Source: DAHUXT01 sp036273675 (GTDB lineage: Bacteria; Chloroflexota; Ktedonobacteria; Ktedonobacterales; JADMIN01). Taken from it: a stretch of DNA of 64,000 nucleotides. This document shows positions 37,975 through 46,991 of this stretch, one piece after another; positions within the stretch are counted from its first letter, which is position 1, and every line of letters starts with the position of its first letter. Made by a program: the position numbers and the translations under genes. Location of the stretch: the NCBI GenBank assembly GCA_036273675.1, contig DASUHD010000079.1, forward strand, positions 1-64,000. The letters run 5' to 3'. Below the pieces are notes generated by a model. That model searched no databases, was not told the DNA's origin, and saw only the letters and a list, made by a program, of their open reading frames with translations.

Positions 37975-38901
37975 ATGGCTGAACCAGTGGATTCATCTGG
38001 CAGGACGAGCCCCATGCCCTCGCCCCGCCGCTCCCAGGCCGACCCGCTCCGTCAGGCGACGACCACACTGGTCCGATGGCGCGCTGGCGTCGCAACCGCA
38101 TCGGAAGACGAGCTAGCGGTTGAGGAGCCGCTTGAGGTTCGGCTGCGTCCCGGCGAATACTCATCCGCGACCGAGACGATAGCGGTCATCATGCGCACCC
38201 CTGGGACTGATGAAGAACTGGCGGTCGGCTTTCTCTACAGCGAAGGGCTACTCGCCAGCGCCGACGAGCTGCGGGCCATCTCCCCCGGGCAGGACGCCGA
38301 CGGCCTTCCCTCACCCAACCTCCTTGACATTATCCCCACGCCCGAGGCGGATATCGCGGAACGTGTGCGCGCTGGTGGCGTCTCGCGCGCCTTCGCCGTG
38401 AACGCCAGTTGCGGCGTCTGCGGGCGCAACAGCATCGCCGCCGTCTGCGCCGCCTTCCCGCCGCTCGCCGCCCGCTCGCCGCTGACGACCACCAGCGCGC
38501 TCGCCGCACTGCCCGACCAGTTGCGCGCTGGGCAGAGTGTCTTCTCCTCGACCGGCGGCCTGCATGCTGCGGGACTCTTCGCTCCCGATGGAACGTTGAT
38601 CGCGCTGCGCGAGGACGTGGGCCGCCACAACGCAGTGGATAAGCTGATCGGGCGCGCGCTGCTCGACCACGCGTTGCCGCTGGCGCAGACGATGCTGCTG
38701 GTCAGCGGCAGACTTTCCTTCGAGATCGTGCAGAAGGTGGTGGCTGCTGGCATTCCGCTGGTGGCCGCCGTCTCCGCCCCATCGAGCCTGGCGGTGGACC
38801 TGGCGCGCGAGTCCGGCGTCACGCTGGTCGCCTTCTTACGCGGCGCATCAATGAACATCTATACGCACCCGGCGCGCATCCTCTCCGACGGGGATGTATA
38901 G
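37975..38901 (+). CDS. Formate dehydrogenase accessory sulfurtransferase FdhD
   Basis: A 308-residue protein that passes sulfur from IscS to the molybdenum/tungsten cofactor of formate dehydrogenase. The sulfur-carrying motif SCGVCGRNS is present; later signatures are SSTGGLHAAGLF, LREDVGRHNAVDKLIG and LLVSGRLSFEIVQK. Length is normal (about 280) with a 30-residue N-terminal extension rich in Ser and Pro. GAGGG eight bases before ATG 37975 supports the start. No formate dehydrogenase structural gene is in the window, so the partner is elsewhere. Confidence 0.95.
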   Translation: MAEPVDSSGRTSPMPSPRRSQADPLRQATTTLVRWRAGVATASEDELAVEEPLEVRLRPGEYSSATETIAVIMRTPGTDEELAVGFLYSEGLLASADELRAISPGQDADGLPSPNLLDIIPTPEADIAERVRAGGVSRAFAVNASCGVCGRNSIAAVCAAFPPLAARSPLTTTSALAALPDQLRAGQSVFSSTGGLHAAGLFAPDGTLIALREDVGRHNAVDKLIGRALLDHALPLAQTMLLVSGRLSFEIVQKVVAAGIPLVAAVSAPSSLAVDLARESGVTLVAFLRGASMNIYTHPARILSDGDV

Positions 38902-38912
38902 CTGTCTGCCGC

Positions 38913-39746
38913 CTACCGCTCGGAGAGTGACGCCGCCTCCGCGCCAATCGCCGACTGGACGAACTCGCGCGCCTGACGCAGCCGCTCCAGATTGCGCTTT
39001 CTACCTATGAAGCCAACCTCGCGTGGGTGCAGTTCCAGCGTGATGAGGCCGTCGTAGCCATCGCGCGCCATAGTCGCCAGCAGCTCCCGCAGCGGCAGCT
39101 CACCTTCACCAGGCATGATATGCGTCCGCGCATGTTGGCCGTTATGGCGGGCGTCGCTGAGATGCACGTTTTTGAGCAGGGGCCGCACGACCTCATACAC
39201 CGCCAGCAGGTCTTCGCCATTCGCGCCGACGTGGCAGGTATCCAGCGTCACGCCACAATTGTGCGCGCCAGCGTAGTCGACCAGCGTGGCGATGTGGTCC
39301 AGCAAGAGCTTGGCGCCGCCGGAGTATTGGGTGCTTTCGAGGCTAATTATGACATCCCCCGGCACAGCGTCGTAGCCCAACGCTATCGCGCGCTCGAAGA
39401 GGACGGCGCGGCGCGAGTTCATGCTGCGCAGGCCCGGCACGTGCGCGACACAGATCGGGGCGTCGACGAGATGAGCCGCGGCGGTCAGGTTGGTCATGCG
39501 CCGCGTCACCGCGAGCGGCCAGCCCAGCGCCCGCAGACGCAGGAACGGCGGATGCACGCTGAGCACCGGCACGCCATCGGCGCGAATCGTGCGCAGATAA
39601 TGCTGCGGGCCGGTCAGTTGGTAGCCAACACCCAGGGCAAGTTCAACCCCATCGAAGCCCGCGTCGCGTGCGAGCCGCAAGCTGTAGGCGAGGCTGCGTG
39701 CATAGAAGGTAGCGGTCGAAAAACTGATGCGCATGTCCAGAAGCAT
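38913..39746 (-). CDS. Sugar-phosphate isomerase/epimerase-like TIM barrel
   Basis: A 277-residue protein of the xylose isomerase-like/AP endonuclease 2 superfamily. Barrel strands include ISFSTATFYARSLAYSLRLA, GFDGVELALGV, ISLESTQYSGG, GVTLDTCHVGANGE and ITLELHPREVG, carrying the usual Glu/Asp/His metal ligands. Members epimerise or isomerise sugars or repair DNA ends; this one lacks the extra elements of Nfo endonuclease IV, so a sugar substrate is more likely. It is tail to tail with fdhD, 11 bases apart, and divergent from the GT87-like gene. Confidence 0.85.
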   Translation of the reverse strand: MLLDMRISFSTATFYARSLAYSLRLARDAGFDGVELALGVGYQLTGPQHYLRTIRADGVPVLSVHPPFLRLRALGWPLAVTRRMTNLTAAAHLVDAPICVAHVPGLRSMNSRRAVLFERAIALGYDAVPGDVIISLESTQYSGGAKLLLDHIATLVDYAGAHNCGVTLDTCHVGANGEDLLAVYEVVRPLLKNVHLSDARHNGQHARTHIMPGEGELPLRELLATMARDGYDGLITLELHPREVGFIGRKRNLERLRQAREFVQSAIGAEAASLSER

Positions 39747-39915
39747 ACCTGCCTGAGTGATTTGGGGTCAACTGGATAGGCGGTCCGGCAAGTCCGGTGG
39801 GATGTTCGTCATGATAAGCCGTGCCGTGGTACGATACGAGGCGACCCGTCAGGAGCGTTAGTTCCGCTAGAATTTGCTGGCGGATATATACGACAATCAC
39901 GGAGGGATAGACATC

Positions 39916-41250
39916 GTGTCCGGATCACGCGCACTCTCACCACGATTCTGGCGCGTCGTCTTCCGGATCGTTGAGTTGGCCACTGTCTATGCCCTCGTCG
40001 TCGCTGGCCGGATGTATGCCGTCACCCACTGGAAGCTCACCTCAGGCGATGTGATCGAGTACAACACCTACGCGCAGGCCTTCTGGCTCAGTCATCCGCC
40101 ACTCCACCAGCTCCCTGTCGAGTATCCACCGCTGGCGATCATCCCGTTCTCGCTGACGCTGCTCCCGCCGTTGAAAGATATCCAGACCGTCTTTTCGCTC
40201 TGGATGGCCGCTGTCGTCGTCGTGGGCTATGCGGGCTTTCTCCGCTTCTCAACGCGCAGGCGCGGCCTGATCTACCTGCTCTATCTCCTGGTCGGCTCAA
40301 ACGCTGTCCTCACCGCGCGCTTCGACATCGTTCCCGCGCTCATCACCCTGGCCGCCCTCTGGGCCACCGAGCGCAAGCGCTTTGTGCTGGCCTACCTGCT
40401 GCTGGCGGCGGGGATCCTGCTCAAGCTCTATCCTGCGTTCCTGCTGCCCATCGTGATGATCGCCCACTGGCAGGCCGTCCGCGCCGCCAATCCAGCGACC
40501 GTCCACTGGCGCGACGGGCTACGCGCGCTCGTTGGCTTCGTGAGGCGCGACCCGGCGGTGCGCGCGGTTGCGTTGGGGGCGGCGCTCTGCGCGGGCGCGG
40601 TCGCGCTGGTCTTTGCCGCGGCAGTTGCCACCGCTGGCGGCGCGGCGCTCTCCGGCTTCACCTATGCCAGCGACCGCCCACTTCAGATCGAATCGACCCC
40701 GGCGACGCTCCTCTGGCTTGGTACGCTTGTCGGCATTCCAGCGCATCCCGAGTTCTCGTTCGTCTCACTCAATATGGTGGGACCGCTCGACGTAGCCCTC
40801 AAACCGCTCTCAGCGGTGGCGCTGGTCGTTGGGTGCCTGGTGGTCTACTGGAGTCAGCTGCGCGGCCGGTTGACGGTGGGTCAGGCGGTGCTGGCCTGCC
40901 TCTGCGCGGTGATGGTGACCAACAAAATCTTCAGCCCGCAGTACATCATCTGGGTGCTGCCAATCGTCGCGGCGGTGGAGGGTTTCAGTCTGCTCTGGGT
41001 TGCCATTGGCCTTCTGACAACGCTGGACTTTCCCATCGTCTACGGCTTGCGCGCGCCCATCTGGGACTCGCCGTTTAGCTGGCAGTTCATGCCGGTAATC
41101 GCTGCGCGCAACCTGCTCCTGCTGTATGCGACGCTGCGCGCCATGTTGCGGCGGCCTCACCGGCAGCCAGCATCACAACCGGTGGACGGTGAGAGCGGCC
41201 GGGCGTTGCGTCGCGCTAACTCGAATTCGGCGCCCATAGCGACACGATAG
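39916..41250 (+). CDS. GT87-like (DUF2029) polyprenol-phosphate glycosyltransferase candidate
   Basis: A 444-residue protein with about eleven membrane helices. The N-terminal outer loop contains SGDVIEYNTYAQAFW, a Tyr/Asp-rich stretch typical of GT-C glycosyltransferases (GT87/DUF2029), which use polyprenol-phosphate mannose outside the membrane. Later landmarks are YPPLAIIPFSL, LTARFDIVPALITL and KIFSPQYIIWVLPIVAA. A role in cell-wall or lipoglycan mannosylation is likely by family but the acceptor is unknown. GTG 39916 is set by GGAGGG at 39901-39906; an earlier TTG at 39874 has no SD. Confidence 0.82.
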   Translation: MSGSRALSPRFWRVVFRIVELATVYALVVAGRMYAVTHWKLTSGDVIEYNTYAQAFWLSHPPLHQLPVEYPPLAIIPFSLTLLPPLKDIQTVFSLWMAAVVVVGYAGFLRFSTRRRGLIYLLYLLVGSNAVLTARFDIVPALITLAALWATERKRFVLAYLLLAAGILLKLYPAFLLPIVMIAHWQAVRAANPATVHWRDGLRALVGFVRRDPAVRAVALGAALCAGAVALVFAAAVATAGGAALSGFTYASDRPLQIESTPATLLWLGTLVGIPAHPEFSFVSLNMVGPLDVALKPLSAVALVVGCLVVYWSQLRGRLTVGQAVLACLCAVMVTNKIFSPQYIIWVLPIVAAVEGFSLLWVAIGLLTTLDFPIVYGLRAPIWDSPFSWQFMPVIAARNLLLLYATLRAMLRRPHRQPASQPVDGESGRALRRANSNSAPIATR

Positions 41251-41302
41251 CCACGACGCCTGTGCTAGATTGTTTTTGACGTGATAGAGGGAGACACCAC
41301 GA

Positions 41303-42427
41303 GTGTCGGGTGACCGCAGCCGTATCTTCACTATTGGCCTCGCCATCTCGTGGGTTCTGGTCGTGGCGCTGCCCATCATCGTCTCGGTACGGCTGGAAAA
41401 GTCCTGGTATGGCCTGCCGCTGCTGGGAGTCGTCGTCTGGTTCGCCGGGCTGCGGGTGGCGCGCGCGCTCTCGCCTGCCGTGCGTGCCGATGCCGAGATG
41501 CGACGTGGCGACTATGAGGCGTCGCGTGCGCGGTGCCAGCGCGCGCTGGCGGTGCAGGGAGCTGGGGCATGGACGGGAACACGCCGCCTGGTCTGGCTCA
41601 ACCGCTACACCACCGCGCTCTGGATGCTGGGACGACCTGATGAAGCTCTCAGCGCAGCGCTCGAAGCGGTCACGATCTCGTCGGATCCTGAGACGCTCGG
41701 CAACTGCGCCGCGGTGCTCCTCGCCTTGAACCGCTATGCTGAGGTCTCCGGTGCTGCTCGGCTGGCGCAATCTCTCTCACGCGAACGCTCGGTGAGCGCC
41801 AACGCGGCGCTGGCGGGCGCGATGCTGGCGCGCGGCCTGCCCGCCGAGGCGGAGGCGCTGGCGCTGGCGGGCTTTAACGATGTGCAAGCGCTGCTCCCGC
41901 TTGCCCGGCGCGAGCACTATGTCGCCTGCCTGGCAGTGCTCTGCCGCGCCGAACGCGCCCTCAAGCGCACAGAAGCCGCCGCGCAGGCATTTGAAGCCCT
42001 CCAGAAAGCCCCACGCCATGTGCTCGCCTTGCAGGCGTTCGCGCTGGTCGAAGAGGCCGAGCGCGAGGCGACCGCCGCCGGGGGGAAAGAGCGCGCGTTT
42101 GCGCTATTGACCGAGGCCTATGAGCGCAACGAGCCGTATGTGCTCTGGTATTTCACCCAGCCAGATAGCTTCCAGTGGATGCGCGACGATCCGCTCTACG
42201 TGCGCGCCGTCACCGCCGCCGATGAGCGTGAATCGCGCCTCTCGGAGCACGCCGTCTCGGTGGAGCAGGTAGCGCTGGTGCTCGCGCAGGCTCAGAAGAC
42301 CGGCCACCCACGTCCCGCGCCACAGGCCAGCCGCGCCGCGCTGGTCGCGCAACTGCTCACGCTCGCCGCGACAGTGGCGCTGCTCTCCTGGTGGACGTGG
42401 AGCTTCTTCATCGGCGGCGCCTCGTAG
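41303..42427 (+). CDS. TPR-like membrane protein
   Basis: A 374-residue protein with two N-terminal membrane helices (about 8-55), a long soluble region of Ala-rich helical repeats (LGRPDEALSAALEAVTISS, LLALNRYAEVSGAARLAQS, AMLARGLPAEAEALALAGF) typical of TPR or Sel1-type solenoids, and a C-terminal membrane helix (about 345-370). The solenoid should sit in the cytoplasm. Function is probably as an adaptor. GAGGGAG precedes GTG 41303. It follows the GT87-like gene by 50 bases and may be part of the same envelope transcript. Confidence 0.75.
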   Translation: MSGDRSRIFTIGLAISWVLVVALPIIVSVRLEKSWYGLPLLGVVVWFAGLRVARALSPAVRADAEMRRGDYEASRARCQRALAVQGAGAWTGTRRLVWLNRYTTALWMLGRPDEALSAALEAVTISSDPETLGNCAAVLLALNRYAEVSGAARLAQSLSRERSVSANAALAGAMLARGLPAEAEALALAGFNDVQALLPLARREHYVACLAVLCRAERALKRTEAAAQAFEALQKAPRHVLALQAFALVEEAEREATAAGGKERAFALLTEAYERNEPYVLWYFTQPDSFQWMRDDPLYVRAVTAADERESRLSEHAVSVEQVALVLAQAQKTGHPRPAPQASRAALVAQLLTLAATVALLSWWTWSFFIGGAS

Positions 42428-42450
42428 CTTTCCACCGTGTAGACAAGAAT

Positions 42451-42483
42451 GGCTCCCCTGAAGATCTCTCGACCAGGGGAGCC
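42451..42483. terminator. Hairpin terminator between convergent genes
   Basis: A perfect ten-base-pair stem GGCTCCCCTG/CAGGGGAGCC with a 13-base loop. On the reverse strand it is followed by ATTCTTGTCT, so it best serves the reverse gene mrp; no U-run follows on the forward side. Confidence 0.65.
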
Positions 42484-42506
42484 AGGACACTCATGGCGAA
42501 TGACGT

Positions 42507-43544
42507 TCATGCGCGCTTGGCGGGAACCTTTAGCGACTTGACGAAGTTTTCGGCCAGCGTATCGAACGACTCGCTATTGTAGTCCTCGATCTTGCCGCCG
42601 TCGCAGAGCATCGCAATCTCTGGATCGATCGGGATCTGCGCCAGCAGCGGCGCGCCAGTCATGTAGACGAGGTCGCTGCCATTGCTCGGGCCGAAGATCT
42701 CGTTGCGGCTGCCGTCAGGCATCGTAAGATAGGCCATATTCTCGACGACGCCGAGAATGCGCCCTTTGAGCGTCTGCACCATCTTGATACACTTGATCAC
42801 AATCTCCGTCGCCAGCATCTGCGGCGAAGAGACGATGATAACGCCATCCACCGGCAGCGACTGCATCACCGTCATCGGCGCGTCGGATGTGCCTGGTGGC
42901 AGGTCCACCAGCAGGAAATCGAGGTTTCCCCAGTCGGCGTCGCTATAGAACTGCCGAATGGCGCTTGAGACCATCGGGCCGCGCCAGACAACGGGATCGG
43001 TCGAGTCGGGCAGGAACATATTCATCGACATGATCTTGACACCGCCCACCGACCGCAGCGGCTCGATGCCCGCATCGGTCTTGCGTGGCTGCCCGCGCAC
43101 GCCGAACTCCTTGGCGATGCTCGGGCCGGTGATATCGCCATCGAGCACACCCACCTTCAGCCCCTGACGTTGCAATGCGACAGCGAGCAGTCCCGTCACC
43201 AGCGACTTGCCCACGCCGCCTTTGCCGCTCATCACGGCCACGATATGACGAATTTTGCTATCCTGGGGCTGACCCATCACCTGGAGTGGAATGCCACGGC
43301 CAACAGGCGCCTTCGTCGCGGGCTTGATGCCCTCGGCCTCCTGGCCATTCGCCACACGATTGAGATCGCTCAACAGTGCCTCGACATCCAGCCGATGCGT
43401 GCGCGCCCCAGCGGCGACGCTCTCTCTCGCGCCAATCTGGCAGGCGGTGCAGGGCAGTCCATGCCCCTGGAAAACCTTCACGGTCTGCGGATATTGCGAG
43501 ACCACATCGTGAATAATCATGTCCGCAGCTATCTCAACTGCCAT
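42507..43544 (-). CDS. Mrp/NBP35-family ATPase with N-terminal DUF1858 module
   Basis: A 345-residue P-loop ATPase of the Mrp/ApbC group, which assemble or carry iron-sulfur clusters. Walker A is SGKGGVGKS (about 106-114); switch segments KVGVLDGDITGPS and DFLLVDLPPGTSD follow. The first 70 residues match DUF1858 with a C32-x2-C35 pair in CTACQIG, a disulfide or cluster site. The C-terminal CxxC pair that Mrp proteins usually carry after VENM is missing here: the sequence reads VENMAYLTMPDG. GGAG eight bases before ATG 43544 sets the start. Convergent with the TPR gene. Confidence 0.9.
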   Translation of the reverse strand: MAVEIAADMIIHDVVSQYPQTVKVFQGHGLPCTACQIGARESVAAGARTHRLDVEALLSDLNRVANGQEAEGIKPATKAPVGRGIPLQVMGQPQDSKIRHIVAVMSGKGGVGKSLVTGLLAVALQRQGLKVGVLDGDITGPSIAKEFGVRGQPRKTDAGIEPLRSVGGVKIMSMNMFLPDSTDPVVWRGPMVSSAIRQFYSDADWGNLDFLLVDLPPGTSDAPMTVMQSLPVDGVIIVSSPQMLATEIVIKCIKMVQTLKGRILGVVENMAYLTMPDGSRNEIFGPSNGSDLVYMTGAPLLAQIPIDPEIAMLCDGGKIEDYNSESFDTLAENFVKSLKVPAKRA

Positions 43545-43872
43545 GCGTCTTCTCCCAGCAGCATCCTCACGAGTGTCCGCGGCCTGCACAGCACGGCTGC
43601 CGTTGACCTGTGGGTATGACTCGCCGACCCTGTCAATCCAGGAACGGCGTAATTCCGACTAGCCAACTAGGATTATACCACGCAGGTCTTTGGGAAAAGC
43701 AGGTGTGGAAGCACAATTGTGATGAGAAGTCCGGCTGCTGGCGCTGCATGGCTCGCAATTTGCGTATGGAAGAGATGTACGCCAGACATACGAGAGGCAT
43801 ATCGGCGAACTATCCTATGGGCATGCTGTTCTTCGAGAAAAGGGTGTTTCGCTCAGGCACAAGGCATCAGGA
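43545..43872. other. Divergent intergenic region mrp-aquaporin
   Basis: About 330 bases between mrp (reverse) and the aquaporin gene (forward). I see no gene and no strong promoter pair. Short open frames on the forward strand do not have SD sites or recognisable residues. Confidence 0.4.
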
Positions 43873-44739
43873 ATGAGCGCGCGGAAGACGCCTTCGAATA
43901 AACAAGCGCACGGACCAACATCAGCATCTTCGCAGCCTGACCAACGGGCGACGGGGCAGCAGCCCCCATCTGCACAGCCGACGACTGCGGAGCCATCGAC
44001 GACTCAGGTGCAGCGATTTCTCGCCGAGCTATTGGGTACCTTTCTGCTGGTGCTCTTTCATGGTGGCGCATCGGCCTCGCTACGAATCATCGCAGGCTCC
44101 GCACAGGCCGCGCCATCGCCACAGAGTATCGCGTTTCTCGCCTTCGTCGATGGCTTCTCGCTGTTCATGATTATCATGATCGTCGGTAAGATTTCGGGCG
44201 TCCTGATCAATCCGGCGGTGACGATTGGACTGGCGATTCGTCGCCGCTTTCCTCGCAATGAAGTGCCAGTCTATCTTGCGGCGCAGTTCGTGGGTGCAAC
44301 GCTCGGCGCGGCGGCCATCATGCCAACCCTCGGTCGCGACGCGCTGACGATTGGCCACCTCGGCGCGGTGCAGCTCGCGCCCGGCGTGAGCATCTGGCAG
44401 GGGATGCTCGTGGAGGCGCTGGGCGCGTTCGTCCTCGTGCTGACCATCAGCGCCACCGCGGAAGACCCACGCTCGCCCAGCGGCTGGGCCGCTTTTGCCA
44501 TCGGCATGGCGCTCTTCGCCATCGTGATGCTCTTCGAGTCGATCACTGGCGCCCCGGTCAATCCCGCACGCGCCTTTGGGCCGGATCTCCTCAATACCCT
44601 CCTGGGTGTTCCGGTCAAGTGGGGCGATTACGCCCTCTGTTATCTCCTTGCTCCTCTCGTCGGCGCATCCATCGCCACAACGCTCTATCGCTACCTGGCG
44701 AATCAGCCCAGCAAAAAGCCTGAGCCAGAGCCGGACTGA
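43873..44739 (+). CDS. MIP-family aquaporin/glyceroporin
   Basis: A 288-residue channel. A Ser/Thr/Pro/Gln-rich cytoplasmic extension (1-46) precedes six membrane helices. The two half-helices carry NPA at 113-115 (INPAVTI) and NPA at 229-231 (VNPARAFGP), both intact. The motif before the first NPA reads GKISGVLINPA where most relatives have GHISGAHxNPA, so the constriction around the pore could differ. The substrate may be water, glycerol or another small neutral solute. The nearest purine stretch AGGCATCAGGA before ATG 43873 is a weak SD. Confidence 0.9.
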   Translation: MSARKTPSNKQAHGPTSASSQPDQRATGQQPPSAQPTTAEPSTTQVQRFLAELLGTFLLVLFHGGASASLRIIAGSAQAAPSPQSIAFLAFVDGFSLFMIIMIVGKISGVLINPAVTIGLAIRRRFPRNEVPVYLAAQFVGATLGAAAIMPTLGRDALTIGHLGAVQLAPGVSIWQGMLVEALGAFVLVLTISATAEDPRSPSGWAAFAIGMALFAIVMLFESITGAPVNPARAFGPDLLNTLLGVPVKWGDYALCYLLAPLVGASIATTLYRYLANQPSKKPEPEPD

Positions 44740-44754
44740 GCCACCGCAGCGCCG

Positions 44755-46530
44755 TTATGCGCCCCCGCCACTGAGCAATCCATAGAACAGGAGTAGCGTT
44801 GCAGCGCTCATCACCAGAGCTGTCAGAGCGAGGCCAACGTTGATGATGGGGCTAAGCCGATATGAGCGCATGATCTTGCGGTTGTTGCCGACGAGCAGGA
44901 GGAACACGATCAGCACCGGCGAGAGAATGCCCTGTAAGACATTTGCCCAGAACATGAGTTGAATTGGATCGAAGCGCAGCAGCGCCACGACCAGGCTGAC
45001 CACCAGCGCTCCCGTCATAATCAAGTAGAAGCCTTCACTCTGCCAGGGCTTCTTCCAGAGGCTTGCCGACCAGCCAAACAGGCCTGATAAGCCATAGGAT
45101 GTGCTTGCAAGCAAAACCGGAATAGCGATCATCCCTGAGCCAATGAAGCCTATCGCGAAGAGCTGTTCGGCGTAGGGGCCGAGTAAGGGAGCCAGGGCAG
45201 CCGCGGCGTCGGCGGCGGTCTGTATCTCTTTGTGGTGAGTGAAGAGCGTCGCCGCCGTGCAGATGATGATGGCGTATGCCACCAAATTGCCAGCAATTGT
45301 CCCAACGGCAATGTCGAGCGCCGCCATCCTAAACTGCTGCTTACGCGTGCCTGGACGCTTCTGTTCTTTTTCACCTTGTACCTGCCAATACATGGTGTAC
45401 GGTGAGACAGTGGCTCCCAGCAGAGCGACAGCGCTGCTGATGCTCGCGAACCCTAGGGAGATATGCGGGATAAACGTCGCCCGCAAGACATCACCCCAAT
45501 GCGCGCCTGAGACCACGCCGGTAATCAGGTAGGCGACGAAAACCAGGCTCATCGCTAGAAATATCTTCTTGATAATGCCGAAACTTTGATACACGATCAG
45601 ATACCACAAGCCGATTGCTACTGGGACCACGAACCATTCCCAGGTGATCCCCGTAAGCAGTTGAATGCCCGTGCCAATGGCAACCAGGTCGGCGGCAATC
45701 AGAGCGGTATTGGCTACCACCAGAATAAGCGACGCGGGGATGGCGATCTTCCGCCCGTAATGCTCCTGTAGAAGGTCGGCCAATCCCTTCTGAGTGACCC
45801 GCCCGATTTTGGCGCAGGCATATTGCACCGCCTGGTAGAGCGGCGTGGACAGCAGCATCAGCCAGAGTTGGCCATAGCCATTGGTAGCGCCGTTGACCGA
45901 GTAGGAGGTGACCGCCGAAGAATCATTCCCGGCCATGCCGCTCAAGACACCGGGGCCGAGCGTGCGCAAGTAGTCGCTCGGCTGGACACGCTTAGTGGCA
46001 GCATCGCTTTTGTTCGTGGAACCATCGGGCTTGCCCGTCGTGCGCCGATGGCGACTAACACTTGTTGTATCCCGCGGTTGTTGCGAGTTTAGGGTCTCAC
46101 TGCCGATCGCCGAGAGGTCTTTAATCTCCTGTATAGTCGTATTGAGAACTACCTTGCCCTCGTCAGCCTCGCTACCCTGGGCATTCTCCTTGCTGTCGTC
46201 AGATGGCGCTGATGGTTCGGTTGCGCTGCCGTTGCCGTTCGCGTCTTCGACTGTCTCGATGCGCTCAACAGGAACTTCGAGGGTCTTCCTGAAGACGACG
46301 CCCTTTTCGACGACAACGTTCGTGACATCACCGGCCGTGTCGCGTTCGACATCCTTGACTCTGGCGGTGCTGACATCCGACTCGCCCAGATCTCCTTCGC
46401 GAGCTTCGACGGCCATCCCTGGCTCAACACCGTCAGCGCTTTCCTGGTGTTTCTTGTGGCTTTTAGACGCATCGGACTCATTCGGCGATTCTGACGTATT
46501 GCGCCGCCCCTTCCGGCCTTTAGCGCTCAT
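44755..46530 (-). CDS. Nramp-type metal transporter fused to an N-terminal PRC-barrel-like domain
   Basis: A 591-residue membrane protein. The first 40 residues are Lys/Ser/Glu-rich; residues about 38-90 (GMAVEAREGDLGESDVSTAR and GVVFRKTLEVPVERIETV) read as a PRC-barrel domain; a disordered acidic stretch to about 185 follows. Eleven or twelve membrane helices then form an Nramp core. The metal site is altered: helix 1 reads GPGVLSGMAGNDSSAVTSYS where Mn/Fe transporters have DPGN, and helix 6 reads GATVSPYTMYW where they have MPH. This resembles Nramp-related Mg or Al transporters. AAAGGGC lies six bases before ATG 46530. Substrate unassigned. Confidence 0.85.
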   Translation of the reverse strand: MSAKGRKGRRNTSESPNESDASKSHKKHQESADGVEPGMAVEAREGDLGESDVSTARVKDVERDTAGDVTNVVVEKGVVFRKTLEVPVERIETVEDANGNGSATEPSAPSDDSKENAQGSEADEGKVVLNTTIQEIKDLSAIGSETLNSQQPRDTTSVSRHRRTTGKPDGSTNKSDAATKRVQPSDYLRTLGPGVLSGMAGNDSSAVTSYSVNGATNGYGQLWLMLLSTPLYQAVQYACAKIGRVTQKGLADLLQEHYGRKIAIPASLILVVANTALIAADLVAIGTGIQLLTGITWEWFVVPVAIGLWYLIVYQSFGIIKKIFLAMSLVFVAYLITGVVSGAHWGDVLRATFIPHISLGFASISSAVALLGATVSPYTMYWQVQGEKEQKRPGTRKQQFRMAALDIAVGTIAGNLVAYAIIICTAATLFTHHKEIQTAADAAAALAPLLGPYAEQLFAIGFIGSGMIAIPVLLASTSYGLSGLFGWSASLWKKPWQSEGFYLIMTGALVVSLVVALLRFDPIQLMFWANVLQGILSPVLIVFLLLVGNNRKIMRSYRLSPIINVGLALTALVMSAATLLLFYGLLSGGGA

Positions 46531-46598
46531 CGTTGCCCTTTCTTGCAGCCTTTCGTAGCGGTAGGCGAACCAATCACCTGCGCATCTATGGGAGACAA

Positions 46599-46624
46599 TG
46601 CAAGAGACTTGCCATACTCTTGCA
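46599..46624. promoter_or_regulatory. Inverted repeat TGCAAGAG/CTCTTGCA
   Basis: A perfect eight-base inverted repeat with a ten-base centre lies about 70-95 bases upstream of the Nramp fusion start. It could be an operator or an RNA hairpin in the leader. No known metal-regulator box is matched exactly. Confidence 0.45.
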
Positions 46625-46953
46625 CTGAGCAACGATGGCGCTACGGGTCGATAGCGGCTCGGCGCGGCATCCTTGCAACTCGATGAGGCGCCTTCCTCAC
46701 TTGCCCACATGTTCTTGTGTTCGTGGTGTCCGAGAATATTAGCGTGGTCATCGAATCAACATGATGGCCAAGCGCGTTATCGCCTCACTGTTCGTCTAGT
46801 GTCGGCAGACCACTGCGCTACAGGATTATTGCACTGCAAGTGATTCTGCACGTTATGTGCCATTCGACAGATGCTGGTCATGTCTCGAGAGCCGTTCACT
46901 GGCCGCAATGCGACAACTGTCTTTCATGAGAGCGCGAGATAATCACTATACAG

Positions 46954-46991
46954 AAAGACCAGATTGGGAGAATATCCCGATCCGGTCTTTT
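46954..46991. terminator. Long hairpin terminator
   Basis: AAAGACC-A-GATTGGGA pairs with TCCCGATC-C-GGTCTTT across a five-base loop (one A-C mismatch, one T-G pair) and ends in T4 on the forward strand and TCTTTCTG on the reverse. It is placed after the reverse helicase-associated gene. Confidence 0.8.

Noticed and set aside
46531..46710. Longer N-terminus of the Nramp fusion (to 46710)
   Set aside because: The extra residues have no similarity or SD, while AAAGGGC precedes ATG 46530.
46780..46860. tRNA-like stretch in the intergenic gap
   Set aside because: Short GTCTAGTG-like piece recalls a D arm but no acceptor or T arm can be folded around it.
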